Below, piece by piece: positions 25,073 through 34,022 of a DNA stretch of 60,461 nucleotides. The DNA is from SUG1106 sp964651095. GTDB taxonomy: Bacteria; Bacillota; Clostridia; Peptostreptococcales; Anaerovoracaceae. How positions within the stretch are numbered: the first letter of the stretch is position 1; each line of letters starts with the position of its first letter. The notes beneath the pieces are model-generated. The model did no database searches, was not told where the DNA came from, and saw nothing but the letters and a program-made list of their open reading frames with translations. The stretch lies in the NCBI GenBank assembly GCA_964651095.1, contig CAZYWO010000001.1, positions 1 to 60,461 of the forward strand, in the 5' to 3' direction. The position numbers were made by a program, and so were the translations under genes.

Positions 25073-26773
25073 TCACATCCTTTTTATGTACTTTCTTATT
25101 TCATCAAACGATGTTAATCCCATAAGAACCTTATCAATACTGTCATCCGACAGGCTGCGGAGCCAGCCTTTTTCGGCCGCCGCCCTTATTTCACTTATGG
25201 GGGCATCTTCCATAATCAAATCGCTGATTTCGGGGCTGATTTCCAAAAGCTCATGCAAGCCCACCCGTCCTCGGTAGCCGAGACCTCCGCAGTGCTTACA
25301 GCCTCCGGCGTGGGGCTTATATACCTTAACGGGCTTTCCGTCTGCTATAATATCATTCGGCAGCAATCCGTAATAGGGAGAACTTTTTTCAAGAATATAT
25401 TCCTCCTTGCATTTTTCGCAGAGCCGCCGAACAAGCCGTTGATTTATTATTCCCCGGAGGGTGTCGCCCAGATTATAGCTGTCCAGCCCCATAGACTTGC
25501 TTCTCAGCCTTGAAATTGAAGCTAAAGCCGAGTTGGCGTGAAGGGTGGACAGTACCAGATGTCCGGTGTTAGAAGCTGTAATTGCCGTATTTGCCGTTTC
25601 TCCGTCACGTATTTCTCCCAACAGGAGTATATTGGGGTCTTGGCGGAGCTGCGCTCTGAGAGTGTCGTCAAATGTCAGCCGTTGTGAAACTGCCGACTGA
25701 ATTATTCCGTCAATATGAATTTCGACAGGGTCTTCCGCCGTCATTATTTTTACTCCGTCACTGTTCAATGCGGCAACAACACAGTAAAGCGTTGTTGACT
25801 TACCACTGCCGGTAGGCCCTGTACAAAGGATTATTCCGTTTTCGCAGCTGATTAATCTTTCAAACCTTTGCCTGTTCACCCTCGTTAGGCCGATGGTATC
25901 GAGGTTATATGCTACAGCGCTTTTGTTTAAAATTCTTAACACCAGCGATTCTCCGTACTCTGACGGCAAGGCTGAAACTCGCATATCCAAAGGCATTCCC
26001 TTTACGGAAAGTCTTATGTTTCCGTCTTGGGGTTCAAAGCTGTTATTGACGTCCATACTTGCCATTGTCTTTATTCTGTTGGTCACTCGGCTTGCCAGTG
26101 TATTGCTGAATCTGAGCGTCTGCACCAGACCGCCGTCGATACGGTAACGTATTCTTACATACTTCTCTTGGGGCTCAATATGTATGTCTGAAGCCCTTTT
26201 CATAATGGCATCGCTGAAAACAGAATTGACAAAGTTTACAATATCACTGTCTGAGCTGCTGTCGCTGATATCGTAAACCCCACTGCTTACGGCTTCAAAA
26301 TCCATTTCCATATCAGAGTAGGCCTTAAGGGAATGCCGGTCTGCACTGAGGGCGGAATAAGCTTTTTCCGATATAAGAATATGCTCATATCTTTTGCCGG
26401 GAAAAATTGTGCGAAGATAGTCCTCTATTCGCAGTGTGTGCTTCGGATTGGTTATAAGCAACTGTATTTTCCCGTTTTCTTCGTTTATTCCAAGGGGCAG
26501 CATTTTATATTCCTCAAGAATTTTGCTGTTGCATCGGCTCATCAGCTCCTCGTCCGGCTCAAGGTCATCAATATCAGAAATAAACTGCATGTTGTTATAG
26601 TTGGCGTAAATCGCCAGTATTTTTTTCTCATCAAGACGAAGGGCGTCTGTCAAAGCCCTGTACTCACCGCAGTTGTTTTCTTTGGCATAATCCGCCGCCT
26701 TTTTCTTATCGCTTTCTGAAATATATTGTTTATAAAACGCATATTCAATCAGTCCTCCGCCGAAAGTTACCAT
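25073..26773 (-). CDS. pilB: Type IV pilus assembly ATPase PilB
   Basis: A 566-residue GspE/PilB ATPase that powers pilus extension. The N-terminal MshEN-like domain (about 1-150) is followed by the core: HIEPQEKYVRIRYRIDG, Walker A GPTGSGKS (about 318-325), the Asp box TAEDPVEI, Walker B LLLGEIRDGET, the His box SNTGHLVLSTLH, and the zinc site with CEKC and CKHC. It overlaps pilT by seven bases and lies four bases before the PilM-PilN gene. Confidence 0.93.
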   Translation of the reverse strand: MVTFGGGLIEYAFYKQYISESDKKKAADYAKENNCGEYRALTDALRLDEKKILAIYANYNNMQFISDIDDLEPDEELMSRCNSKILEEYKMLPLGINEENGKIQLLITNPKHTLRIEDYLRTIFPGKRYEHILISEKAYSALSADRHSLKAYSDMEMDFEAVSSGVYDISDSSSDSDIVNFVNSVFSDAIMKRASDIHIEPQEKYVRIRYRIDGGLVQTLRFSNTLASRVTNRIKTMASMDVNNSFEPQDGNIRLSVKGMPLDMRVSALPSEYGESLVLRILNKSAVAYNLDTIGLTRVNRQRFERLISCENGIILCTGPTGSGKSTTLYCVVAALNSDGVKIMTAEDPVEIHIDGIIQSAVSQRLTFDDTLRAQLRQDPNILLLGEIRDGETANTAITASNTGHLVLSTLHANSALASISRLRSKSMGLDSYNLGDTLRGIINQRLVRRLCEKCKEEYILEKSSPYYGLLPNDIIADGKPVKVYKPHAGGCKHCGGLGYRGRVGLHELLEISPEISDLIMEDAPISEIRAAAEKGWLRSLSDDSIDKVLMGLTSFDEIRKYIKRM

Positions 26774-27870
26774 CTGCTTTCTCTCCTTCCGGAGCCGACA
26801 ATATTGGTCAGCAGTTCAAAATTAGAGGGAGACAAATATCTCTTTACGTCCTCAGTTCTGAGGTTTCCTTTGCGTATATGATTTACTGCATTGTCTACAA
26901 TATGTACATTGCCGCTTTCCGTCCGTGAGCGCATATAATCATATATGGCATTCGGATTGTTATGGTTGCGAATCTGCCCTCTTATACTGTCATCAACAGC
27001 CATAACCTCCACCAACGGCACTCGTATGGGCTTTGCACTGCTTCGCACAAGGGATTGGTGTACGACTCCCGTAAGCGTATCAGCCAAGAGGCTTCGGGCC
27101 TGTTCCTGCTGCCCTGCGGGGAAAGTTGTAACTATGCGCTCTATACATTCCACAGCTGAATTTGTATGAAGCGTAGCAAACACCAAATGCCCTGTATCCG
27201 CAAGGGTAAGCGCATTTGATATTGTATCATAATCCCGCATTTCACCTATCAGGATTATGTCGGGGTCTTGCCGCAGTGCATCCTTTGTGCCCTGGGCAAA
27301 GGATACCACGTCTGATCCGATTTCCCTTTGGGTTATCCATGCTTTTTTTGATTTGTGAATATATTCTATGGGATCTTCGAGACTTAACACTACCTTTTCG
27401 TAATCTCTGTTTATTTCATTGATAAGAGATGCAAGGGTTGTGGATTTACCACTGCCCGTAGCTCCGGCAACAATAACAAAGCCCTTGGAGGCTTTCGCAA
27501 ACTCTTTCACCGTAGACGGTATTTGCAGACTGTCGAAATCGGGAATAACATCGGACAGCAGCCTTATTGCCATGTTCAGACCATACATATCCTTGAATAC
27601 GTTAGCCCGAAATCTCCGACCGGCGAAATTAAACGCAAGGTCAAGCTGTTTTGCTTCGTTTTCGCCGGCAGCCACAAGGTGCTTTATCTTTTCGGCGTGT
27701 ACGGGAATATTTCTTTCGGCAAATTCTATAACAGCTTCACGTTCGATAACGTCGGCACTGCGTTTTATCAGTCCTTTATGCCTTAATCCTCCGTTGAAGC
27801 CCTCTTTTATGTGTATGTCGCTGCAATTGTTTTCCACGGCATACCGTATCAGTTCTTCCATTTGATTCAT
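26767..27870 (-). CDS. pilT: Pilus retraction ATPase PilT
   Basis: A 367-residue PilT that powers pilus retraction. N-terminal NNCSDIHIKEG, Walker A GATGSGKS (about 135-142), SLEDPIEYIH, Walker B DIILIGEMRDYDT, the His box ADTGHLVFATLHT and the AIRxQIRxHN-type C-terminal stretch are all present. It lacks the zinc site of PilB. A retraction ATPase on a mobile element means the pilus is built to pull, which could draw mating cells together or take up surface contact. It starts 13 bases after the VirD4-anchor ORF. Confidence 0.93.
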   Translation of the reverse strand: MNQMEELIRYAVENNCSDIHIKEGFNGGLRHKGLIKRSADVIEREAVIEFAERNIPVHAEKIKHLVAAGENEAKQLDLAFNFAGRRFRANVFKDMYGLNMAIRLLSDVIPDFDSLQIPSTVKEFAKASKGFVIVAGATGSGKSTTLASLINEINRDYEKVVLSLEDPIEYIHKSKKAWITQREIGSDVVSFAQGTKDALRQDPDIILIGEMRDYDTISNALTLADTGHLVFATLHTNSAVECIERIVTTFPAGQQEQARSLLADTLTGVVHQSLVRSSAKPIRVPLVEVMAVDDSIRGQIRNHNNPNAIYDYMRSRTESGNVHIVDNAVNHIRKGNLRTEDVKRYLSPSNFELLTNIVGSGRRESRW

Positions 27871-27882
27871 ATAACCGCTCCT

Positions 27883-28254
27883 TTATTTTTTTACTGTAAC
27901 CGATGCGAAGTATTTTTCTTTTTCTTCTTCAGTCATCCACCGTGAGCTGCCATGCTCAAAATGTCCGGCAGGGGCCGGTGTGGATATGCTGTCTGTAATT
28001 TTAATAACGTCCGTTCTGAATTCCTTGAATTTTCCTATACCTGAAAGCACAACAAGGAGAATCAGCATCAGCTCAAAGCAAGCCGCAATCTTCATTTGCT
28101 GAGGGTTGGCAAAAAGACTTGTTATGCAGCCTTTAAAGTCAAAAATAACGGGCGATTTTGATAAAAGACAGTGAAGAACGGTGCTGACATATATGTTCAG
28201 CACCGTTCCGAGAACCATGAATATACTTCCGTATATGAGTTTGCGCTTGTTCAT
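27883..28254 (-). CDS. VirD4 membrane-anchor domain encoded as a separate ORF
   Basis: A 123-residue protein with two membrane helices (about 5-28 and 54-76) and an extracellular loop, followed by STPAPAGHFEHGSSRWMTEE. This last stretch is the hallmark that follows the transmembrane part in Gram-positive VirD4/TraG proteins (usually TPxPxGQxxxGSARWxTxxE), and the ORF stops a few residues later. The matching ATPase part, which itself has no anchor, lies at 5366-6949, about 21 kb away. The ORF has a strong GGGAGG site and sits between a secreted protein and pilT, so it is made with the pilus operon. It may reunite with the ATPase part in trans or be the remnant of an insertion event. Confidence 0.75.
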   Translation of the reverse strand: MNKRKLIYGSIFMVLGTVLNIYVSTVLHCLLSKSPVIFDFKGCITSLFANPQQMKIAACFELMLILLVVLSGIGKFKEFRTDVIKITDSISTPAPAGHFEHGSSRWMTEEEKEKYFASVTVKK

Positions 28255-28271
28255 TCAGACCTCCCGTTTTT

Positions 28272-30890
28272 TTAATTTCTGTTATTTGTGCTGTCGTCCT
28301 CGTACATATCGCCTTTAATAGTGTACTTTCCGGCATCATTCCCATCCAATGTAAGACATAATTCCTTTTCCGTGCCGTCCTCAAGAACAACCTTGCCATT
28401 GCTTATGAAGATGTTGTAGCTGTATCCTCCGTCAGGGATATATACCGGCGTAAACACGGTTCTTTTATTAAGAACGGAGAGAGGATTTTCCTTGTTCTGG
28501 AACACCACGGTTTCCGTGGAAATATCGCTGAAGCTTCCGCCACCGGATTTTATCTCCATATCAACAAGCCGTTCCTGCTTTCCACGGTTGGCGCTTTCCA
28601 CTACAAAGCCCGTATCGATTACAGCCGAAGAAGGTACAAACACCTCTGCCTTTGGAGCACGGGAGCTGCTTAAGGTTTTCTTGCATCGGCTTGACGATTT
28701 CTTTTTCGATGTAAGTGTAACCTTGACCTTAGCTGTAACCTCATTTCCGAAGCCATAGCCGGCTTTAAATACGCTGTCCGTCAGATGATTGTTTGAGGCT
28801 GTAAGAACCGCCTTATACTTATAGGTATGGGTGCAGTTATATGTTCGGGTAACGTACTGTTCCTTTACACTGCTCCATGAACGGTATGTGCCTTTGTGGC
28901 TTTCCTTTTCCGTCCATGTAATGGTGTCACTGCACTCGCCGTCACCGTCAAAACCATCACTCGCTTTTATGAAATAGGCGTTTATATCAACATTTTTCTG
29001 TGCTGTAAAGCTGTCCTCGGAATGTTCCACGCCCGGATGGCCGTTCGTCACGGGCTTATAATATACATACTCGTAGCCACGGATGCTGTCAATATCGTAT
29101 TCTTCGCCAACCTCCGCACTGTCCGTTCTGAGTACATCATCGGTTTCAATATCGATGTATTTTACGGTAATTTTGTTACTGCTGCTGCCCGAACCTTCTG
29201 AGGTAAAGTATGCGTTAATATCTGTGTTTACAAATAATGTTAGGCCCGTCTGCTTTTCGCCCTCAACATCGCCGTTAAGCTCGCAATAGTGAAGGAAGCG
29301 GTACCCGTCAACAGGTGAAATGGGATACAGCATTCCGTGTGTTACCTTTTCCGACCGGAGAATTTCACGGGTATTTATATCAATATACTTTATGGTATGC
29401 GTATCACCATCACCAACGGGAGTTTCGGGGCTGAAATAAACGTTTACGTCATGATCGGCCACGGGGAAAGTCCCTTCCGGATTTTCCGGCCCAAGGGTAT
29501 TGTCAGGATTTACAACACGGTGATAAACAAATTTATATTTCGGTATAACTTCAACCTCATAAGTAGTTCCCTCAGGCACTCTTACGGTTTTAAGAACGGA
29601 GTTGTCGGTTACGTCAATATAGGTAACGGTTATATTGTTCCCGTCAGCCTCAGCAGGAACACAGTAAACGTCAATATCTGCACTCATGCGGGATATTTTT
29701 CCATGAGGTTCAAAGAAATACTTTTCGCTGCCGTCGGGGTATTTTTCAACATGGCTCAGATATTCATAACCGTCGTCGCACTTTAAGGTATAATTCATGC
29801 TTACGTCAACATCATTATAAACAATCGGCTCTTTTTCGGAAAGCACCTCTCCTGAATTGGCGTTTATAAAGCGGAAATTCCATCTCAATCCTTCTGCATT
29901 TCCCATATAGACATCAACCCTGCGGTAGGGGACAACATTGCTGTTTTCGTCAACAAAGGTAAAATCCATGCCTTTGGCTTCACCGTAGAAGCTTCCGTCG
30001 CTGTTGTACAGCTCGCTGTGGTCGTAAAGATATTCTGTTCCTTTGAAGGTTCTGGGAGAGATAACACTGAATTTACCCCGCAACGGATCAGCTTTTCCTA
30101 TTGTATTGTAAATTCTTCTGTATTCGTGACCCAACTTCATGCCCGTATCTTTATCAATATAGTTTATCAGGATATCTTCCTGTACAACAACCTGCACTTC
30201 TGCAAAATACCATAAGATACCTTTGGGGTAATTGGGATTTTCTCCCTTACTTTTGTGGGAGCCGTTTACGCTCCATGCCCAATCGCTGTTTTTATGGGGC
30301 TTTGTGCTGCTTTTTACACAGAGATAAAAATGATTTGTTCCCGGCTTTGTCAGCTTGAATTCCGTTTTGCCCAAAATATTATAATCGTAAATATGATTAT
30401 TCGGGTCACTGTTCCACAGGTCGCCCCAATACTGCCAGTCCCAGCTGGCTATTTTGTCCCCGTTGTTTTTAGGAACGGAGCAATCGACAAAATACAGTGT
30501 TTCTCCTACATAACAATAAAGTGTGTTTATATCCTCAGGTTCTTTGAGTGTATAGTCGGGAAACTCCACTTTTACTGTCGCAACGTCCTGTTTATTGTCA
30601 ATTTGAAAACCTGTGCTGACAGCTTTCCCTTGATACCCCGGATTGGGCAATCCGTTCGTTTTCGGTCTGTCATTTACACGGATGACTTCAAAAGCTGCAA
30701 GCGGACGGACTATCTCTTTTCCGTTCCTGTCTTTAGGAACAGGCATTTGCTGATTTTCAGCCATTTCACTTCCATGTTCTGCACGGCGGGTATCCATAAG
30801 TTTCGGCTGCGGTTCTGCATATACCCCTGTGCTGCATAAAAAAATGACCGCCATAATGGCAGTCAAAATGCGTAACAATTTAGTTTTCAT
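28272..30890 (-). CDS. Large secreted protein with MucBP-like repeats
   Basis: An 872-residue exported protein with signal peptide (about 1-25). After an N-terminal beta domain it carries about five MucBP-like units, recognisable from the repeated ITVKYIDIETDDVLRT-type phrase (ILINYIDKDTGMKLG, ITVTYIDVTDNSVLKT, HTIKYIDINTREILRS) with spacing of 70-80 residues, then a C-terminal region with a basic KKKSSSRCKKTLSSSR stretch and another beta domain. No LPxTG or membrane anchor is visible at the end. MucBP modules bind mucin or carbohydrate, so a surface-contact role fits. It shares an operon with the stalk-domain protein and the pilus ATPases. Confidence 0.82.
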   Translation of the reverse strand: MKTKLLRILTAIMAVIFLCSTGVYAEPQPKLMDTRRAEHGSEMAENQQMPVPKDRNGKEIVRPLAAFEVIRVNDRPKTNGLPNPGYQGKAVSTGFQIDNKQDVATVKVEFPDYTLKEPEDINTLYCYVGETLYFVDCSVPKNNGDKIASWDWQYWGDLWNSDPNNHIYDYNILGKTEFKLTKPGTNHFYLCVKSSTKPHKNSDWAWSVNGSHKSKGENPNYPKGILWYFAEVQVVVQEDILINYIDKDTGMKLGHEYRRIYNTIGKADPLRGKFSVISPRTFKGTEYLYDHSELYNSDGSFYGEAKGMDFTFVDENSNVVPYRRVDVYMGNAEGLRWNFRFINANSGEVLSEKEPIVYNDVDVSMNYTLKCDDGYEYLSHVEKYPDGSEKYFFEPHGKISRMSADIDVYCVPAEADGNNITVTYIDVTDNSVLKTVRVPEGTTYEVEVIPKYKFVYHRVVNPDNTLGPENPEGTFPVADHDVNVYFSPETPVGDGDTHTIKYIDINTREILRSEKVTHGMLYPISPVDGYRFLHYCELNGDVEGEKQTGLTLFVNTDINAYFTSEGSGSSSNKITVKYIDIETDDVLRTDSAEVGEEYDIDSIRGYEYVYYKPVTNGHPGVEHSEDSFTAQKNVDINAYFIKASDGFDGDGECSDTITWTEKESHKGTYRSWSSVKEQYVTRTYNCTHTYKYKAVLTASNNHLTDSVFKAGYGFGNEVTAKVKVTLTSKKKSSSRCKKTLSSSRAPKAEVFVPSSAVIDTGFVVESANRGKQERLVDMEIKSGGGSFSDISTETVVFQNKENPLSVLNKRTVFTPVYIPDGGYSYNIFISNGKVVLEDGTEKELCLTLDGNDAGKYTIKGDMYEDDSTNNRN

Positions 30891-30944
30891 AGTTTTTTCC
30901 TTTCCGATATTTAATTATCAATGATTATATTTATGAAATCAGTT

Positions 30945-31847
30945 TTAGTTTTTGGAAGAAGTAATCACAACAGTTCTGTTTTCATTGTCCCAGTCAACCT
31001 TTGCACCCAAAACCTCGCTGAAGAAGCGAAGGGGAATATATGTGCGGTTGTTTTTAAGGAAACCTACGCTGTCAAGCTTTACCGGTTCCTGATCTTGAAT
31101 CTGATCATCAATATAGTCGTTACCATATTTAATTTTGTAAGAAGAAATTGTGTCGTTACCAATATTATACTGAATATGAATATTTTCATCTCTATCAGTT
31201 GTCCAAATAGTTAAGTTTATATGACCCGTATCAATAAACACCGGAACTTTTACAAATATGCCTTCCGGATCATCCATAGCTGAATAAAGCCTTCTGCCAA
31301 AGTCGTTCCAGTACATCTTACACCGATTCTGTGCTATAGCCCATGCATCCCTTTGATCGTCCCGAACCTTTGCCCCCAAAGCTTCGGAAACGAATCTTAA
31401 AGGAACCATAGTCCGTCCGTTTATGTCGATGAACGGCTCGGCGTCAGGGAACTCAACTTCCTTGCCGTCCACAACAACCTTAACGTTTCCGCTTGCATAG
31501 CATGTATCCGCCCAATTGTAGCCAAAGCCGTTGGGAACACGTTTGGAAATTTCTCCACTATTTGTATCTTTAAAATATTCTTTAGAGGTGTCGATGTCAA
31601 TGCCTTCGGGGACTTCCTGATTTTGAAGCTTAAGAGTAACCCACGGAGCTTCTTCCGTGAGAGCACCTCTTTCGTCAGTTTCGTAGCCTACCGTAAAGTT
31701 CCAAAAGTCCATGTATGTAACGTTTGGAGAATAAATATTAGGGACATAAGTTTCCCACCAGCGTTCGTTTTCCGCAAAGACAGAACCGCAAAGTGCCGCA
31801 ATTGCAACAGCTAAACAAGTAATGGCAGCTGTAATCTTTTTCAACAT
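30945..31847 (-). CDS. Secreted stalk-domain protein (copper amine oxidase N-terminal-like)
   Basis: Exported, about 300 residues. I place the start at the ATG at 31847, with GAAAGGAAG upstream, because it begins the signal peptide (LKKITAAITCLAVAIAALCG) and lies downstream of the promoter; the longer frame would start inside the promoter region. Two copper-amine-oxidase N-terminal (stalk) modules are visible: FIDINGRTMVPLRFVSEALGA about mid-protein and NRTYIPLRFFSEVLGAKVDWD at the end. Such domains are common in Clostridia wall proteins and are not enzymes. It is the first gene after a consensus promoter and may be a cell-wall-bound partner of the pilus. Confidence 0.85.
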   Translation of the reverse strand: MLKKITAAITCLAVAIAALCGSVFAENERWWETYVPNIYSPNVTYMDFWNFTVGYETDERGALTEEAPWVTLKLQNQEVPEGIDIDTSKEYFKDTNSGEISKRVPNGFGYNWADTCYASGNVKVVVDGKEVEFPDAEPFIDINGRTMVPLRFVSEALGAKVRDDQRDAWAIAQNRCKMYWNDFGRRLYSAMDDPEGIFVKVPVFIDTGHINLTIWTTDRDENIHIQYNIGNDTISSYKIKYGNDYIDDQIQDQEPVKLDSVGFLKNNRTYIPLRFFSEVLGAKVDWDNENRTVVITSSKN

Positions 31848-31896
31848 AACAATCTTCCTTTCGAGTTTTTTGAATTTACCTCTTTTACCTATATTC

Positions 31897-31925
31897 ATTA
31901 TATCATATTTATTTTGATTTGTCAA
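31897..31925 (-). promoter_or_regulatory. Consensus promoter of the stalk protein/type IV pilus operon
   Basis: On the minus strand: TTGACA (31920-31925), 17-base spacer, TATAAT (31897-31902). Both boxes are perfect. It stands 50 bases before the start codon and probably drives the whole run to the terminator behind pilC. Confidence 0.88.
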
Positions 31926-31946
31926 CAATATATTAGGAAATATTGT
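31925..31946. promoter_or_regulatory. Palindrome at the upstream edge of the promoter (operator candidate)
   Basis: ACAATAT and ATATTGT arms of seven bases with an eight-base centre, touching the upstream edge of the -35 box. The position fits an operator or activator site for a dimeric regulator such as the XRE protein of this element. No binding partner is proven. Confidence 0.45.
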
Positions 31947-32005
31947 AAACTTTTTGTGAACAACGCCAAAATTTCATATGTTTCTTTTTCAGCTATCGGT
32001 TATTA

Positions 32006-32071
32006 CATTTCTTCTTCATCGGCATCAAAACCTGCCGGAGGTTGCAGAGCTGAAAACAGCACGTAAATTTA
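32006..32071 (-). other. Orphan C-terminal tail after the 324-residue ORF
   Basis: Directly behind the TAG-TAA stops of the preceding gene, and in the same frame, an open stretch of 21 codons reads to QPPAGFDADEEEM and a TAA. It ends with the same acidic E-E-M type of tail as the ParB, relaxase and Rpn proteins. It has a GTG within but no clear ribosome site. It looks like the leftover 3' end of an earlier gene or of a longer version of the upstream protein. Confidence 0.4.
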
Positions 32072-33025
32072 CTACATTTCAAATTCGTCGAAACAATCCT
32101 CGCTATAGTTTTCGCTGTATTCGTGCGCTTTGCCTAAGCCTAAAATTGCGCTGTACCCGTTATCGGTATAAGGCTTATATTCGCCTGTGTACTCAAGGAG
32201 TTCGTTTTCAGCGGGTATATATACCTTGCCGTTTTCAAGGCACTTGAATATATCGCAAGGAATATCATTGCAAGCCATGTAAAAGTCCTTATGTTTATAA
32301 TCAATCTTGTTTTCACCGTACTTTTCAACATATTGATTAGTCCATATTCCCAATTTTCTATCCGGAGCAGTATGATGTGTTATATGCTCAAACTGAGTTG
32401 AACCATTTATAACTCCGACAGGGAGAAAATGACAGCCGCCATACTCAAAGGCATTAGGATTTTCTTTTATTGTCTTTTCGATTTCGAGCTTTTGATTAAG
32501 CCATTCGGGATAATACTCTTTCTTCAAAATACCAAGTACATCGTATCTTTCAAAACGAGTGCTATTGTCTTTATATAAATAATCGCAAAATACAGCCGAG
32601 CCACGAGTGGCAGGCCGTGCACCGTTACCTCCTGTACAGCGTACAATTTGATGTGCTTCGGTTTGATATTCGGGTCTTAACACCTTTGGGTCAATGACAA
32701 TGATTTCACCCTCTAAATTTTTATCGGTAATGCTATCGCACATTTCGCCGGTAATAATGCCTTTCGGCATATCTTTTTCACTTGCTTTTGTTTTCTCAAT
32801 CTGTTCTTTGAGCCTGTCTGAATATATTTCGGCAATTTCAAGAAAATTATTACCTGTCAGTACCTCAGAAAACCTTTCAAAAAGGTCGTCCCTTTCGCTG
32901 AAGCACGTCATGTAGAAATATCCGTCCTTTTCCTCCATGTTTTCCCCAAGCAAAAGCTCTTTATCGCCGATATGTATTGAGTTTATAATATTATAGTTTC
33001 CTGCTTTTCTGATTTCCCTGCTCAT
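32072..33025 (-). CDS. Mobile-element hypothetical protein with acidic tail
   Basis: About 317 residues, cytosolic. The middle (residues about 125-185) holds QIVRCTGGNGARPATRGSAV, FCDYLY and ERYDVLGILK; I recognise this C-T-G-G-x-G-x-x-P-x-x-R-G motif from proteins on Clostridia conjugative elements, where its function is unknown. I prefer the ATG at 33025, nine bases after GAGGG, over the one at 33046, which lacks a site. The C-terminus is CFDEFEM followed by TAG and TAA. The gene lies between the toxin island and the pilus promoter and is probably co-expressed with the P-loop protein. Confidence 0.7.
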   Translation of the reverse strand: MSREIRKAGNYNIINSIHIGDKELLLGENMEEKDGYFYMTCFSERDDLFERFSEVLTGNNFLEIAEIYSDRLKEQIEKTKASEKDMPKGIITGEMCDSITDKNLEGEIIVIDPKVLRPEYQTEAHQIVRCTGGNGARPATRGSAVFCDYLYKDNSTRFERYDVLGILKKEYYPEWLNQKLEIEKTIKENPNAFEYGGCHFLPVGVINGSTQFEHITHHTAPDRKLGIWTNQYVEKYGENKIDYKHKDFYMACNDIPCDIFKCLENGKVYIPAENELLEYTGEYKPYTDNGYSAILGLGKAHEYSENYSEDCFDEFEM

Positions 33026-33095
33026 TTCGTATTCCCTCGCTTTCATAATTGTTCATTCGTCTATCCTCGTTTTTTATAAACTCAACAAGAATATA

Positions 33096-34022
33096 TTAAA
33101 GCGCTTCCACTTCGGCGCAGCAGTTTTCGTAAAACTCCCGTGCTTCATCAAAACCGGAAAAGTATTTGCCGTGATCCCATTCGTTTTCGGAAAGATTTGT
33201 TGCAACAATGAAAGGCTGAGGAGTTCCGGAAAGAGAAAAAAGCAGCGATTTTTCTCCGCTTTGCCCGCAAATTACGTATCGGCAGCCGTTTCTGTTATTA
33301 AAAATGTTGTTGTTGTAAAGGTTAAGCCACTGCTTTTCATCGTTGGACACCGGCGTCCATGTTTCAAGACTTTGGCGGATTTCACTTCCCGTGTAATGCT
33401 GACTTGCGGAAGAAATGAAATCGGTAAGAGACACATTGTCATGCTCTATAAGCATACGTTCAAGTTCCATCTGTATTTTTCTCTCAATAGGAACTGCCTT
33501 ACAATTTATGCGCTCGATTGTTTTCCTGATGTTATCACTGAGATAGCTCAGTCTTTCGTGGGTATATGTTCCATAATATATACGGTTTTCATCCAACAGC
33601 TTCAATATTTTTTTGTCAAGCTGAATGCTGTCCTCCATGTTCTGAAGCCGTCCAGCCTGTTCAAAGCGGCTTTCATCACGACAGACCACAATGTTGAAAT
33701 TTTCAAATCTGTTTACCCCGGCAAAAATATCTTTAGTAAATTGGGGGCTGTTCCATTCCCCATAAATTTCACTGAGGATAAGAGGTGAGTCCGTAACGGC
33801 AATGTCTATCTTACCGTTGAGCCGATTTATGCGGCGAAACTGTTCCTGAAACAATGCTTCCTGATCGGCAAGCTTATCGAGACGGTTTTCCCAGACCAGC
33901 TCCTTGGCATATTCGGGTACATACTCAACAACGTAACCCATTCGCTTTAACTCCGCCGCCAGATTCCATGCGGCATGAGTTTTTCCCGCTCCCGGACCGC
34001 CCAGCGTATTAACTACGAGCAT
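33096..34022 (-). CDS. P-loop ATPase/kinase-like protein (AAA_28/NadR type)
   Basis: A 308-residue protein. Residues about 8-15 are a Walker A (GGPGAGKT), followed by YVVEYVPEYAKEL and DIAVTDSPLILSEIY, which are the landmarks of the NadR/AAA_28 family (nucleoside-kinase-like P-loop proteins common on phages and plasmids). The C-terminal 110 residues form another domain with CRYVICGQSG and PFIVATNLSENEWDHGKYFSG. The substrate is unknown. It overlaps the SLH gene by ten bases and belongs to the accessory island with ToxIN. Confidence 0.75.
   Translation of the reverse strand: MLVVNTLGGPGAGKTHAAWNLAAELKRMGYVVEYVPEYAKELVWENRLDKLADQEALFQEQFRRINRLNGKIDIAVTDSPLILSEIYGEWNSPQFTKDIFAGVNRFENFNIVVCRDESRFEQAGRLQNMEDSIQLDKKILKLLDENRIYYGTYTHERLSYLSDNIRKTIERINCKAVPIERKIQMELERMLIEHDNVSLTDFISSASQHYTGSEIRQSLETWTPVSNDEKQWLNLYNNNIFNNRNGCRYVICGQSGEKSLLFSLSGTPQPFIVATNLSENEWDHGKYFSGFDEAREFYENCCAEVEAL

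Noticed and set aside
17926..28254. The PilB to PilC set as a type II secretion system
   Set aside because: PilT, the PilM-PilN fusion and a large major pilin favour a type IV pilus, and no secretin is present.
28272..30890. Sortase anchoring of the MucBP-like protein
   Set aside because: No LPxTG-like motif, membrane helix and basic tail are present at the C-terminus.
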